The notes beneath the pieces are model-generated. The model saw only the letters and a list, made by a program, of their open reading frames with translations, had not been told where the DNA came from and did no database searches. Positions 24,076 through 33,130 of a stretch of DNA of 64,000 nucleotides are shown here, piece after piece (position 1 is the first letter of the stretch; each line of letters starts with the position of its first letter). A program made the translations under genes and the position numbers. Origin of the DNA: Artemisia argyi (taxonomy: Eukaryota > Streptophyta > Magnoliopsida > Asterales > Asteraceae); assembly GCA_030686995.1 (NCBI GenBank), contig CM060709.1:270326913-270390912 (forward strand), written 5' to 3'.

Positions 24076-25440
24076 AACTAGGTCTAAACTATCCCAAAAC
24101 TTCACCATAAGCCACCACCACTTAGTATAAGCTTCTTAAGACCTAGGATTAGTCATTAGGCACTCATAGGACCCTAACCTAGGCACTAAACCCTAGGATA
24201 AACCCTAATCTCTCACTAAAGCAAAATTTTGGGTAAAGGGGAGTAATCCTGCACCCTGGTAAATATATTAACCAAAAAACGTTTAAGTACAATGGATATG
24301 GGTGAAATCCCATATCTCAGCCCATTACATAGGCAAAAAGCTTACATAACAAGATACTTCCAATTTCCTAACCAAGCAAACAACCACTACTCAAATAGTA
24401 ACATAAGACTTAACGAAAGATTACATCCTACGACTTTGAAGCTTAGTACCATACATGGTATTAAAAGCATCTAAATTCCTTGGAAGATCATAAACCTGGT
24501 TTGCATAGTCATCATAGTCATAGTCATCATAGTCTTCTTCATACCCTTGACCACCACCGAATAGATTTGCAGACTCATCAAATGTGTTAAGAACCTCATC
24601 ATCAGAATCAAAGTCCATGATCTCTCCCACCTTAGAAAAAGGGTTAACCCGCTTTGTAGAAGATGTGGAGGGAGTAGAAGAAACACCAGTTTTAGGAGCC
24701 ACAACCGACTCCTTCTCTTTTAAATCACTCACAAGAGGTTCTTGTGGTGTAGTACCTGTCTTATTAGACGCATCCTCATTAACTTGCATTGGACGACCAT
24801 AATCCACATCCTTTTTGGTGTCATTAGTAGGAATACCAAACGTATCCGTATCAACTATATTAAGAGCATCAAACTCATTAGATGTAGAAATCTTCATTCC
24901 ACTCGAACTAGCCACATCTGAAGCATTTTTCTTATTTCCATCCACTTTCTTAGGTTTAGAAGGAGTCTTTTTGGGTCGATACTGAAACTGCTTACCCACA
25001 ACAGGTTTAGAGAACCCTCCTTGACCAGGAGAAATAAGACCACCTTGCTTACCTTTCTTCTTATTATTGACAGTCTCGAAACCATCATCAATAGGCTTAG
25101 TAGGCTGAATAGAAGGCACAACAACTTGACAATCAATAAGAGTATGACCAAAAATCTTACACTTATCACAACGCGGTGGTTTCCACTCGTATTCAACTCG
25201 AATCTGCTCAATAGTCGACCCCGTACCATCAAGTAAAGGTATCTCAACAGTGAGGCTATCCCTAAGCACCTCATCCGACTTCTTTAGGTCCCAAAACTAG
25301 GTCAAACCTTCCCAAATCTTTCCCAAAAGCCACCACCACTTAGTATAAGCCCCTTAGGACTTAGGAATAGTCATTAGACACTCTTATGAACCTAATCTAG
25401 GCACTAAACCCTAGGATAAACCCTAAACTCTCACTAGACA
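24076..25440. repeat. Direct repeats flanking the zinc-knuckle insertion
   Basis: About 140 bp at 24076-24215 and again at 25295-25440, both with GCCACCACCACTTAGTATAA, CTAGGCACTAAACCCTAGGA and TCTCACTA. They bracket the minus-strand ORF. Far too long for a normal target duplication. Tandem duplication of the LTR interior before insertion, or an LTR-like role, would explain it. Confidence 0.75.
24421..25300 (-). pseudogene. DUF4283-type zinc-knuckle protein, 5' truncated (LINE ORF1-like)
   Basis: Open for 282 codons from 25269 with no true start. It carries VEYEWKPPRCDKCKIFGHTL with the knuckle C-X2-C-X4-H-X4-C, then a Lys/Ser/Pro-rich linker, and an acidic Tyr-rich tail (YEEDYDDYDYDDYANQVYD). 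The VEYEWKPPRC...C-FGH combination is standard for plant zf-CCHC_4 proteins, found in LINE ORF1 and related sequences. The DUF4283 half is missing at the 25300 end, replaced by LTR-like sequence. No reverse transcriptase follows. Confidence 0.7.
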
Positions 25441-25728
25441 AAACTAGGTTAAAAATTAAACCTAAACCCTTAAACCAAGTTACTATAAGCACCTCTAAGC
25501 ACCTCAAGCACCTTACAAGCACCCACACAAGTAGGTGCATCACCTACTTGTTACCACCTTCACCCCGCGGCTTCATCTCCTCCACATGAACCCTAACCGC
25601 CACTATAGCCTAGACTCGTCATCCTTATAGCTCCCAATAGTCACCACCTAGCTGTAGTTAGTCAATCCCCCCTCCTTGTGACACCTAACCATGTGTTCCT
25701 TGGCCTCCAAGGTTTACGAAGGCTATAA

Positions 25729-25738
25729 ATACCCTTGC
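25729..25738 (+). promoter_or_regulatory. TATA-like box in LTR-like sequence
   Basis: CTATAAATAC followed by a C-rich stretch with CTTCACTTCTCAAACC, the layout of a plant LTR promoter and its transcript start region. Confidence 0.45.
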
Positions 25739-26161
25739 ATGCCTTCACTTCTCAAACCACACCTTCCCACTTCTTCACCACATATAATATATAGTTAGTA
25801 GTAGTTTAGGACCCTTAGGAACCTTAGAAGAGCCCTTAAGGCCTTGCATGCTTATCGAGTCTCATTTTGCCCTAGAAACCCTAGTTTGCCTACGTTAGGA
25901 CTCCCACGACCTAGGTAAGCCTCCAACTTGTTTCTTTTGCTCTAGTTTAGATCTAGGATAGTATTAGGATGCCTTAGATCACATTAGAACCCTTGCCTAA
26001 GCCTTGATCACTAAAAACTAAAACTTATCTTTTTAAAACCCTAAATAGTATCGAATACATGTTTATATGCCATAAGCCCTTTACATAAGCTAAAATCTGA
26101 TTTAGATAACTTAGATAAGCTAATATTAGTTAAACATAAGCTAGGAAACTTAGTTGTTACA

Positions 26162-27364
26162 TAAAAATATAGTTTACTTGAATTTAGGACTAGCTTTACA
26201 AAACTTTACATGCATAGGGGTACATATGGTAACTTTCTGAAAATATTAAGTCTATGGACTATTTTTGACATTTCTTAAAAGTTATAAGTATAAGGACCCT
26301 TTTTGCAAAGTTATATAACCTTAGGATAAAAAGTAAAATAGTTATAAACTTATAAGGACTAGTTTTGCAAAAGTTATGAAACTTAGGGTATAAATAGTAA
26401 AATTTGAAAAATTATAAAGTCCAAGGGTTATTTTTGTCATTTTTCTAAAATACAGAAGTATAGGGACTAGTTAGGAAGAGTTTAGATAGTTAAAAATCTA
26501 TATAATATAAGTATTATAAGTTCAGGGTAGATTTCGTAAATATATAAATTATAAGGGTATAAAATGAAAAAATTATATAAATATAAAACTTAAAGTTAGA
26601 AGCATAACACAATACTAGGGATCCTCATGTGAGGAGTACCATGTGGATATTTCGTTTTGACGAGTTTGCTGGGTTTACGAATTAAAGTGTCGTGGCTCCT
26701 CAAACGATTATTGCATGTACTTCTGAATTATGATTGTAGTATACTAATAATCAAAACATGGATGGATTAGGAGTGTTATGGATCGAATTTTTAAGAAGTT
26801 TAGAGAGGGAAAGTGGAAGCCTTTCTAGTGAGAGAAACTAGTATGTATTTGCTTGTAAAAATGAAAGGTTCAACCCTCTCCTTTGGTGGAGAGGGTTATT
26901 TATACTTATTACAATGACGCCTCTAGTAGGCTATGGTTCGGGCTGACAGTGGGTAAAGACCCGACCCGATACCATGGTGAAATGTAAACTAAACCTCAGT
27001 TGTGGTGAATCAAATCTCAAGGTTACAGGTGCATTATTAACCATACTCAGCTGAGAATCCAAGAATCTTCTCATGATATAACATTTTACTCTTATACTAA
27101 TTGTGCTAGCCTTATTTATGAGTATGACACGCACCATTATTTCATTGAGGGTCTGGTCTATCATCAGTTATACTTACACCCGTCTCATATAGATGGGACC
27201 CACAAAAGGGGAATGACCTGGACCATAACCATGAAGCCCTAAATTGTCTTATAATTGCACCTATCTTTTTTTTTTTCAATGGATGGATGATTAGTTCCAT
27301 AGCAGTTGCAACATACTCATTCTGTAAGATTAATTTTAACCAACATATTATTTTGGTTTCCAAG
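26162..27364. other. AT-rich repeat remnants, no gene recognised
   Basis: From 26200 to 26600 short phrases of the form TATAGGGACTA, GGGTATAAAA and TTTTTGCAAA recur, as in LTR interiors. At 26795-26920 CTCTCC/GGAGAG words form a weak inverted repeat beside TTATTTATACTTATTACAAT. The rest is unassigned. Confidence 0.35.
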
Positions 27365-27461
27365 GTTGGTTACAATAAGCAGGGACTTCCATTAGGCTTG
27401 CAATTGATAAGGACGGCCTTGGTGTGAAGCTACAATTTTGAGTCTGGCTGATGCCATTGAG
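27365..27461 (+). pseudogene. Amidase-family exon fragment
   Basis: Reads VGYNKQGLPLGLQLI, then one extra base shifts the frame; in the next frame GRPWCEATILSLADAIE follows up to a GTAAC donor. GLPxGLQLIGRPW..EATxL is the C-terminal signature of amidase-signature enzymes (fatty-acid amide hydrolase or GatA-like). A single decayed exon. Confidence 0.7.
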
Positions 27462-27582
27462 GTAACATACTAACATCCCATCCTAAATAGTTCATTTGAC
27501 CTTAAAAGTCATAGTGCAGGCTAAAAATACCATAGTTTAATGTTACTAACACTAACCGTCCGTTGATTATTTGCATTTTCAG

Positions 27583-27949
27583 CGACAATGGCAAGAACCT
27601 AAGAAGAAGCCTGTGAATACAAGGTATGTTTTTTTTCCCTTTAGGTTGTAAACTTAAATCGCCTATTCACTCTTCATTTTTAACATGACTTCTGCAACAT
27701 TTTTAGATTAAAGGAAAGATTGGGATATGAACCATCTGAGGTGCAACTTGCAGCTTCACTGAGGATTTCATGAGCTGAATTGTAAATGAAACAGGTTGAG
27801 TACATATTGGCTTGAGAGAAGCTAGCCATGAACAATGTTCTTTTAGTAATTTTAGCTGAACAAAAATATGCCAGTATGGGAGCTGAAATCGGTGATCTAA
27901 TTCAAAGTTGGGACCACATTGGCTGCATAAATCATACTAAGAATGCTTA
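27583..27949 (+). pseudogene. Plastid-type sigma factor fragment (region 1.2-2 like)
   Basis: A 41-nt exon (27583-27623) joins in phase to sequence from 27707: LKERLGYEPSEVQLAASLRI, then EKLAMNNVLLVILAEQKYAS, then MGAEIGDLIQ. This is the pattern of sigma-70 region 2 (REKLAMSNVRLVMSIAQ, NMGAEMADLIQGG). In-frame TGA and TAA stand where CGA and CAA are expected, at least three times, followed by divergence after DLIQ. Nuclear-encoded plastid sigma factor relic. Confidence 0.65.
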
Positions 27950-28039
27950 AAAACTTTCTGTTCCGATGGGTATCTCTTCTTTGCTCAATCGATGTTTTGT
28001 TGTGCCCATGCTGCTGACGATAACATAGCATGCTTAAGT

Positions 28040-28270
28040 GAAGAGTACAAGAGATGCTTGAATTTGGGGATTGTTGAATGGTATTCAGACATAATTGGAG
28101 TGAGACATTTTGAAAGTGGTGTTGTGCAAAGAGACGTAATCTCATCAGCCATGACCGCTAACATTCTGGTTATTAATGTTGGGGATGGACCAGGACAACA
28201 TCCTACTCAGGTATTCCGCCACTTTGTATACATGAAGATTGGCAGCTTGCTTTGGTTGTTTGAGGTAGGA
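28040..28270 (+). pseudogene. Aspartate carbamoyltransferase exon fragments
   Basis: Contains EWYSDIIGVRHFESGVVQRD and ANILVINVGDGPGQHPTQ up to a GT donor at 28211, the PyrB carbamoyl-phosphate/aspartate-site motif (GDGPGQHPTQ). Just beyond, GTATAC..GAAGATTGGCAGCTTG resembles the next codons (VYTI.REIGRL) with gaps. The surrounding frame is degraded. The first committed step enzyme of pyrimidine synthesis, here only a scrap. Confidence 0.75.
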
Positions 28271-28605
28271 CTTGAATAGATCGAGGTAACCATTTATATT
28301 TCTTGGTGTTCCTCATATAAGAGGTTAGTTCATCTCCTTATTTGGATATTTCAAATTATAGTGTTTGGTTTCCTATTGGTTGCGGCAGGAGTAAGTTTAA
28401 GGATTATGAAATCAGTAAGCCATAAGCTTAAGTTGATTAACACTTGAAAACTCAATTATCATCAGTTAATGGCAATGCTAAACACTGTCTTACATTTAGA
28501 AAAGCACGTGCCATATAGAATTAATTATTCATTTAACGCATTATATAAGTGTTTGATGAGTAGCTATTATTAAAATAATGATCACACGGCTTTGTAATCA
28601 TTGTA

Positions 28606-28925
28606 GGTCTTAAGTTGGCGTCCAAAAGATTAAAGCTATGTAAGTTTACAATTGAAGCTGTTGTTGCTGACACAATTGCGGATTCCACTACATATAAGGG
28701 AAGCACAATATGCTACGGCTTGAAAGAAAGTTGAAAGAGGTAATCAAAAATAATAAAATTTATTTATCGTTAATGCTCTGGATGCCGTATTCTGATTTTC
28801 AACTTCCTACAAAAGTTTCAGTTCTTTGATGTTGAGACTATTGTAAATGGGGTTGCAGAGAAAGATATTGGCATGGAGGGTAGAAGTAGTGATAAGATAA
28901 GTGGAGTTGAAGAAGAAAGAAACGC
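28606..28925 (+). other. Exon-like fragments of an unrecognised gene
   Basis: Two short open stretches: KRLKLCKFTIEAVVADTIAD with TTYKGSTICYGLK, and FFDVETIVNGVAEKDIGMEG after a pyrimidine-rich acceptor-like run. Same strand and spacing as the gene scraps upstream. I do not recognise the parent gene. Confidence 0.35.
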
Positions 28926-28959
28926 AAATTGTAGTCTAGAAACTATATTTCTATGAAGT

Positions 28960-29459
28960 TAATTATAGAACTAAATTTTAGTCTAGAAACTATTTGCAAT
29001 AGTAAAGTAAGACAATTTTATATTTTAGCCCTACGACATACATTTTTTCCTAAAAATATAACTTTAAAATGTTAATGTATGTTAAAGATAGCTATTTTTG
29101 AATATGCATGATATATTTGTAATATTATTTATCAAAGTTCGTGGACTGTGTTAGTTCAATTAAAAGAGAAGGAATAATCACAAGTCACGCCCATCATTGT
29201 TGATACAAAAATGTTACATATGTAAATAGCCGCCACCGACATTCTACAAATGAAGACAAGAAACCTAAAAGTTTTTATGTACGACCCTTTTTCTTTTAAT
29301 ATGTATACTTTCCAACTATCTTTACCACCCTTCTTTCTTTATAGTGAAATATGCCAACGACAATTATAAGTCATGTCCGCCCTTCAAGGCGGACTTACAT
29401 GCCCAATGGGCTCACAAAACATGCCCGCCTATTAGGCGGGCCATGACAACTAGTGTGTG

Positions 29460-29468
<9 letters not shown>
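28960..29468. other. AT-rich sequence, no gene
   Basis: No ORF or clear element. Ends in a GT run and a TA microsatellite. Confidence 0.4.

Positions 29469-29549
<81 letters not shown>
29469..29549. repeat. (TA)n microsatellite
   Basis: About 40 TA units between GTGTGTGTGTGTC and ACACACAC, so the whole tract is also an inverted repeat. Confidence 0.95.
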
Positions 29550-29551
<2 letters not shown>

Positions 29552-29556
<5 letters not shown>

Positions 29557-29593
29557 TAACCGAGTACCCGCGCCTAGCGGCAGCGGTATCTAG
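29552..29593 (+). mobile_element. Helitron 3' terminus (hairpin + CTAG)
   Basis: The hairpin-forming CCCGCGCCTAGCGGCAGCGG, three bases before CTAG and then T, is a typical plant Helitron 3' end. The matching 5' TC end is not identified. It could belong to a very short element, or close a larger one that includes the gene scraps at 27.4-28.9 kb. Confidence 0.5.
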
Positions 29594-29849
29594 TCTTTGG
29601 CAATATTACAATGGCGAATGATTTTCTTTGGAGGATTGTTCTTCTTAAGGTATGGTTAAAAAACGGAGACAAAGTATAACGTTGTACCCATGCAGCGGCG
29701 ACGACAACTCTTTGTCGGTAAACACCTTTCTCAAGACGCTATGTTTTCTAGTTTCGTTTTTCAATCAAAAATAAAAACCATTCCTTGAGGCATTTGGTGC
29801 GTGCCCTTTTTGCATGGTTGCATACAATCATTTTTGTATGTTATTGGAT

Positions 29850-30192
29850 GGGGACCCCTATATTAACGGGGTCTACCCCTAGCCCTGCCCACTTGTCCCC
29901 CACTTTTGTCCCCTTTTTTTCCAGCGCAGCCCAGTTTCTGTTCCGTATTTCTGACAGTTTTAACAGTTTGACTTATTAAACTTTATATTTTTTGTTCCGC
30001 ACTTTCAGGTTTATAGCTTTTTGATATAAACAAAATTATAAAAATAAAAAAAAAATAAAAAAAAAATAAAATAAAAAATGGCACAAAACGCCAAAAAAGT
30101 CAAACCCCCGTTAGAATAAAAAATGGCAGCAGTTATAAGGACGGGGGTACTTTTTTTATTCTAACGGGGGTTTGACTTTTTTGGCATTTTGC

Positions 30193-30226
<34 letters not shown>

Positions 30227-30425
30227 TTTTATAATTTTGTTTATATCAAAAAGCTATAAACCTGAAAGTGCGGAACAGAAAATATAAAGTTTAATAAGTC
30301 AAACGGTTAAAACTGTCAAAAATACGAAACAGAAACTGGGCTACGCTGAAAAATAATAGGGGACAAAGGGGAGACAAAAGGACTGACACCTTTGTCCCCC
30401 CGTCTTTATAGGGCATCCCTAAAAA
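29850..30425. mobile_element. Long fold-back (hairpin) element
   Basis: The arms are nearly fully inverted: AGTTTCTGTTCCGTATTTC at about 29932 pairs with GAAATACGGAACAGAAACT-like sequence near 30323. Likewise CAGGTTTATAGCTTTTTGAT pairs with ATCAAAAAGCTATAAACCTG, and GGGGTCTACCCC-type ends pair with the right edge. The centre holds TTATAAGGACGGGGGTA, which recurs inverted just outside the right arm (30430-30450). A/T homopolymer runs lie in the arms. About 575 bp, no ORF. Confidence 0.75.
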
Positions 30426-30746
30426 ATATACCCCCGTCCTTATAACTGCCCCCTATTGGATTTATAGAGAGTGAGGTTTCTTGGCTTGTGGTTTATCTCT
30501 TTGTTTTTTCGAGTCATTTTTGACACCCATACACTCAACCTTTACTGTAAAAAAAGAAAAATTATGTGTAAATACCACCTTATAAGATTACCTACAATAA
30601 TAACACCTCTTCACCTCTGCAAGATATTATAAAAAGGCATTTTTTGAGTTACAATAGTGGTTGAGAAAAATATTTAAACTTGAAAGTTATTAACATAATA
30701 TTTGATTATTAATTTATTATTTATTTTTTCAATTCATAATTTTATA

Positions 30747-30980
30747 CTATCTCCATCCAAAAATTTAAGTCCAGTTTGACCTTTTTCTTCGCAATTTTGA
30801 TCTTAATTTCTTTTTCGTATTATATAATACTTAATGAAAAGTATATCAATGAAAACATATTTAAAACAAAATCCATTTAAATATTTTGCGTTAAGTATTA
30901 TATAACACAAAAAATAATTATGGTTAAAATTGCAAAAAAAAATTAAACTGGAATTATATTTTAAAACGAAAGGGGTAGCA
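30747..30980. mobile_element. Decayed Stowaway-like MITE
   Basis: Left end TACTATCTCCATCCAAAAAT..AAGTCCAGTTTGACC is the inverse of right end AAACTGGAATTATATTTT..GGGGTAGCA with several changes. Same superfamily as 15899-16486 but older. Confidence 0.65.
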
Positions 30981-31345
30981 TACAAAAGTAATATGGAACA
31001 CACAATGGTTTCCCTAGCCAATGTACGAATACACATTTTCATTATTATTATATTGCAAATTGGTCTTTAGAAATTGATACATTTTCATTATTATAAAATT
31101 CAAGTTGGTCATAGTCTTCAAAGTTAAAACGATGGTGGAGGCACTGTTGTGTCAGATTGAACTATCACATGGTTTGATAGGGACATCTTTACTTTTTTTT
31201 AATTTTGACTAATTTGAAATTCAAAGAATTCAAATATATATATTCCACTTTTAGCTAACGTTTTTAAAAATCAAAGATTGATGTCAACAAACATCGACCA
31301 CCGGTATAAAAAATGAATAAATACCATTGACGCTTAGCAGTCTTA

Positions 31346-31572
31346 GGGTGCGTTTGGTATGTTGCGAGGAATGATAATGAGAATGAGTTTGATAGTAGTG
31401 GTGGGTCCCTCAACTATGAAAGAATCCATTCCCCCCTCTCTAGCCATATATGGAGTATGGAAAGAAAGTGACTTTCATAGTCATAGTGGTGGGCCCAACA
31501 GCCTTAAACAAACACTTGCAATGACTATCAAAGTCATTGTTTCATTCCCTTACTAGCATACCAAACATGCCC
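31346..31572. mobile_element. PIF/Harbinger-like MITE with TTA target duplication
   Basis: Starts GGGTGCGTTTGGTATG and ends CATACCAAACATGCCC, flanked by TTA at 31343-31345 and 31573-31575. 227 bp with CCATTC/GAATGG-type interior words. Confidence 0.85.
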
Positions 31573-31575
31573 TTA

Positions 31576-32166
31576 GTTTTGCACTTTAGTAGTCTTATTT
31601 GTGAGTTTAAGAAAGATATGCATGCGAGCATAGATTTGAAGCTCGGTGTCTAAATCTCAAAATTTGAGTTCGGAGTGAGGTTCGATTCTAGGCTGTGTTT
31701 ACTACTCTATTATAAAGTACAGAAGTATAGAAGTATAGATATTAAATTTTTAAAAGCTTATCACCAGCCCATCTACATGACCAGTTCTAATACTTTACAA
31801 AAAAAAAAAAAAAATGAATAACTTTACTACAAGCTTATCACCAACCGATTACATAAATTTGACCACATTTGATATTTACGGTACAAGTTTAATATTAAGC
31901 ATTTCATTCCCGTAAGCAGATTTAGGACACGAAAATAGTTTTTGGTCCCGGTCGGGTTAGCAAATCTGAAAAAACACAAAAAAGAAACTCATAATTATAT
32001 TAAAAATCACAAGAAAGTCAGATTCAAAAAGATTAAATAAAAACAGATTTAAAAAAAAAAACATTAAAAGAATATCATATTTGTAAAAATAAAAAAAATA
32101 AAAAAAAAAATACATAAAAAAATTGTGACAATCATATTTATTTAAACCAAGAAATATTCAGAATTT

Positions 32167-32169
<3 letters not shown>
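31576..32169. other. AT-rich intergenic sequence
   Basis: Contains two A-rich tracts and a duplicated ACAAGCTTATCACCA/AAAGCTTATCACCAGCC phrase (31754 and 31838). No gene found. Confidence 0.4.
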
Positions 32170-32204
<35 letters not shown>

Positions 32205-32207
<3 letters not shown>

Positions 32208-32624
32208 TATCTTTATTTTCAGAACCCTGTTAAGTGCGGGAACTGCGAAAACTCTAATTTTACATTAGAAAACATGCATGTTCATATAAAACAAGTATGT
32301 TTTCTTACATACACCTTAATACACATACATGCATAACATATATGTTCATATAAAAACCTATTAAGTGCAACAAATCAATGGAAAATGGTTTTATTTTTAA
32401 AACCCTGTTAAGTGCGGGAACTGCGAGAACTCCAATTATACATTAGAAAACATGCATGTTCATATAAAACATGTATGTTTTCTTACATACACCTTAATAC
32501 GCAGGCATGTGTATTAAGGTGTATGTAAGAAAACATACATGTTTATGTGAAAATGCATGTTTTCTAATGCAAAATTGGAGTTCTCGCAGTTCCCGCACTT
32601 AACAGGGTTCTGAAAATAAAGCTC

Positions 32625-32627
<3 letters not shown>
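32205..32627. mobile_element. MULE-like/fold-back element inserted in (TA)n
   Basis: The left arm contains CTTTATTTTCAGAACCCTG and TTAAGTGCGGGAACTGCG (32211-32310), repeated directly at 32397-32500 and inverted at 32505-32620. TA microsatellites lie on both sides (32170-32204 and 32628-32698), so the target was a TA tract. Long terminal inverted repeats suggest a Mutator-like non-autonomous element. No ORF. Confidence 0.6.

Positions 32628-32698
<71 letters not shown>
32628..32698. repeat. (TA)n microsatellite
   Basis: About 35 TA units, adjoining the fold-back element and the GCGTTCAAATGAGAAG sequence to its right. Confidence 0.95.
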
Positions 32699-32703
<5 letters not shown>

Positions 32704-33130
32704 GTTCAAATGAGAAGTCTATTTTTTGTGAGAACGCGAGAAGAGATCTGGACCATAGGATCAAATCAATCTCACCATAATATCAATTTGGGCGGAATGG
32801 CATTTTCGTAAATTTTACCCCAAATTATAGGGGTCTAACTGAAATATTATCATTTGCTTCCCACCCAAAAAAAATATCGCTATTTCTCTCTCTCACTAAA
32901 CAAAATACACAGAAACACACACTAAAACACACATCAACCACACCTCATCTTCATCTCGCTGGTTATTATTCGCACCCCAACTTCATCTAGCCGGTTGTTG
33001 ACAGTCATCTCCGTCATCTCTTCGCCGTCAACAGTCTTCGGCGTTGACTGCGGCGTTGACTTTTGTAATGGATTGTTTTCCGATTCAATTTGGTATAAAT
33101 TTTCGCCATTTAACAATCTTTTATGATGAA
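32699..33130. other. Repeat or gene remnant split by the LTR element
   Basis: GCGTTCAAATGAGAAGTCTA..GTGAGAACGCGAGAAG is a phrase that starts a common plant repeat. It is followed by a CT-rich stretch (CTATTTCTCTCTCTCACT) and TCATCT-rich sequence like a 5' UTR, which ends at the ATGAA target site (33126-33130). The continuation is at 44271. Confidence 0.4.

Larger units (their letters stand above)
23614..26161 (+). mobile_element. Probable LTR (TGTAACAACCC type) with internal insertion
   Basis: Begins TGTAACAACCCACAAAATC and may end TAGTTGTTACA at 26161, the weak inverse of its start. A promoter-like GGCTATAAATACCC lies at about 25729. About 1.1 kb carrying a zinc-knuckle ORF interrupts it. 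No 5-bp target duplication visible, so the right border is uncertain. Confidence 0.35.

Noticed and set aside
29344..29559. ORF ending in a long Tyr-Ile repeat
   Set aside because: Simply the TA microsatellite read in frame.
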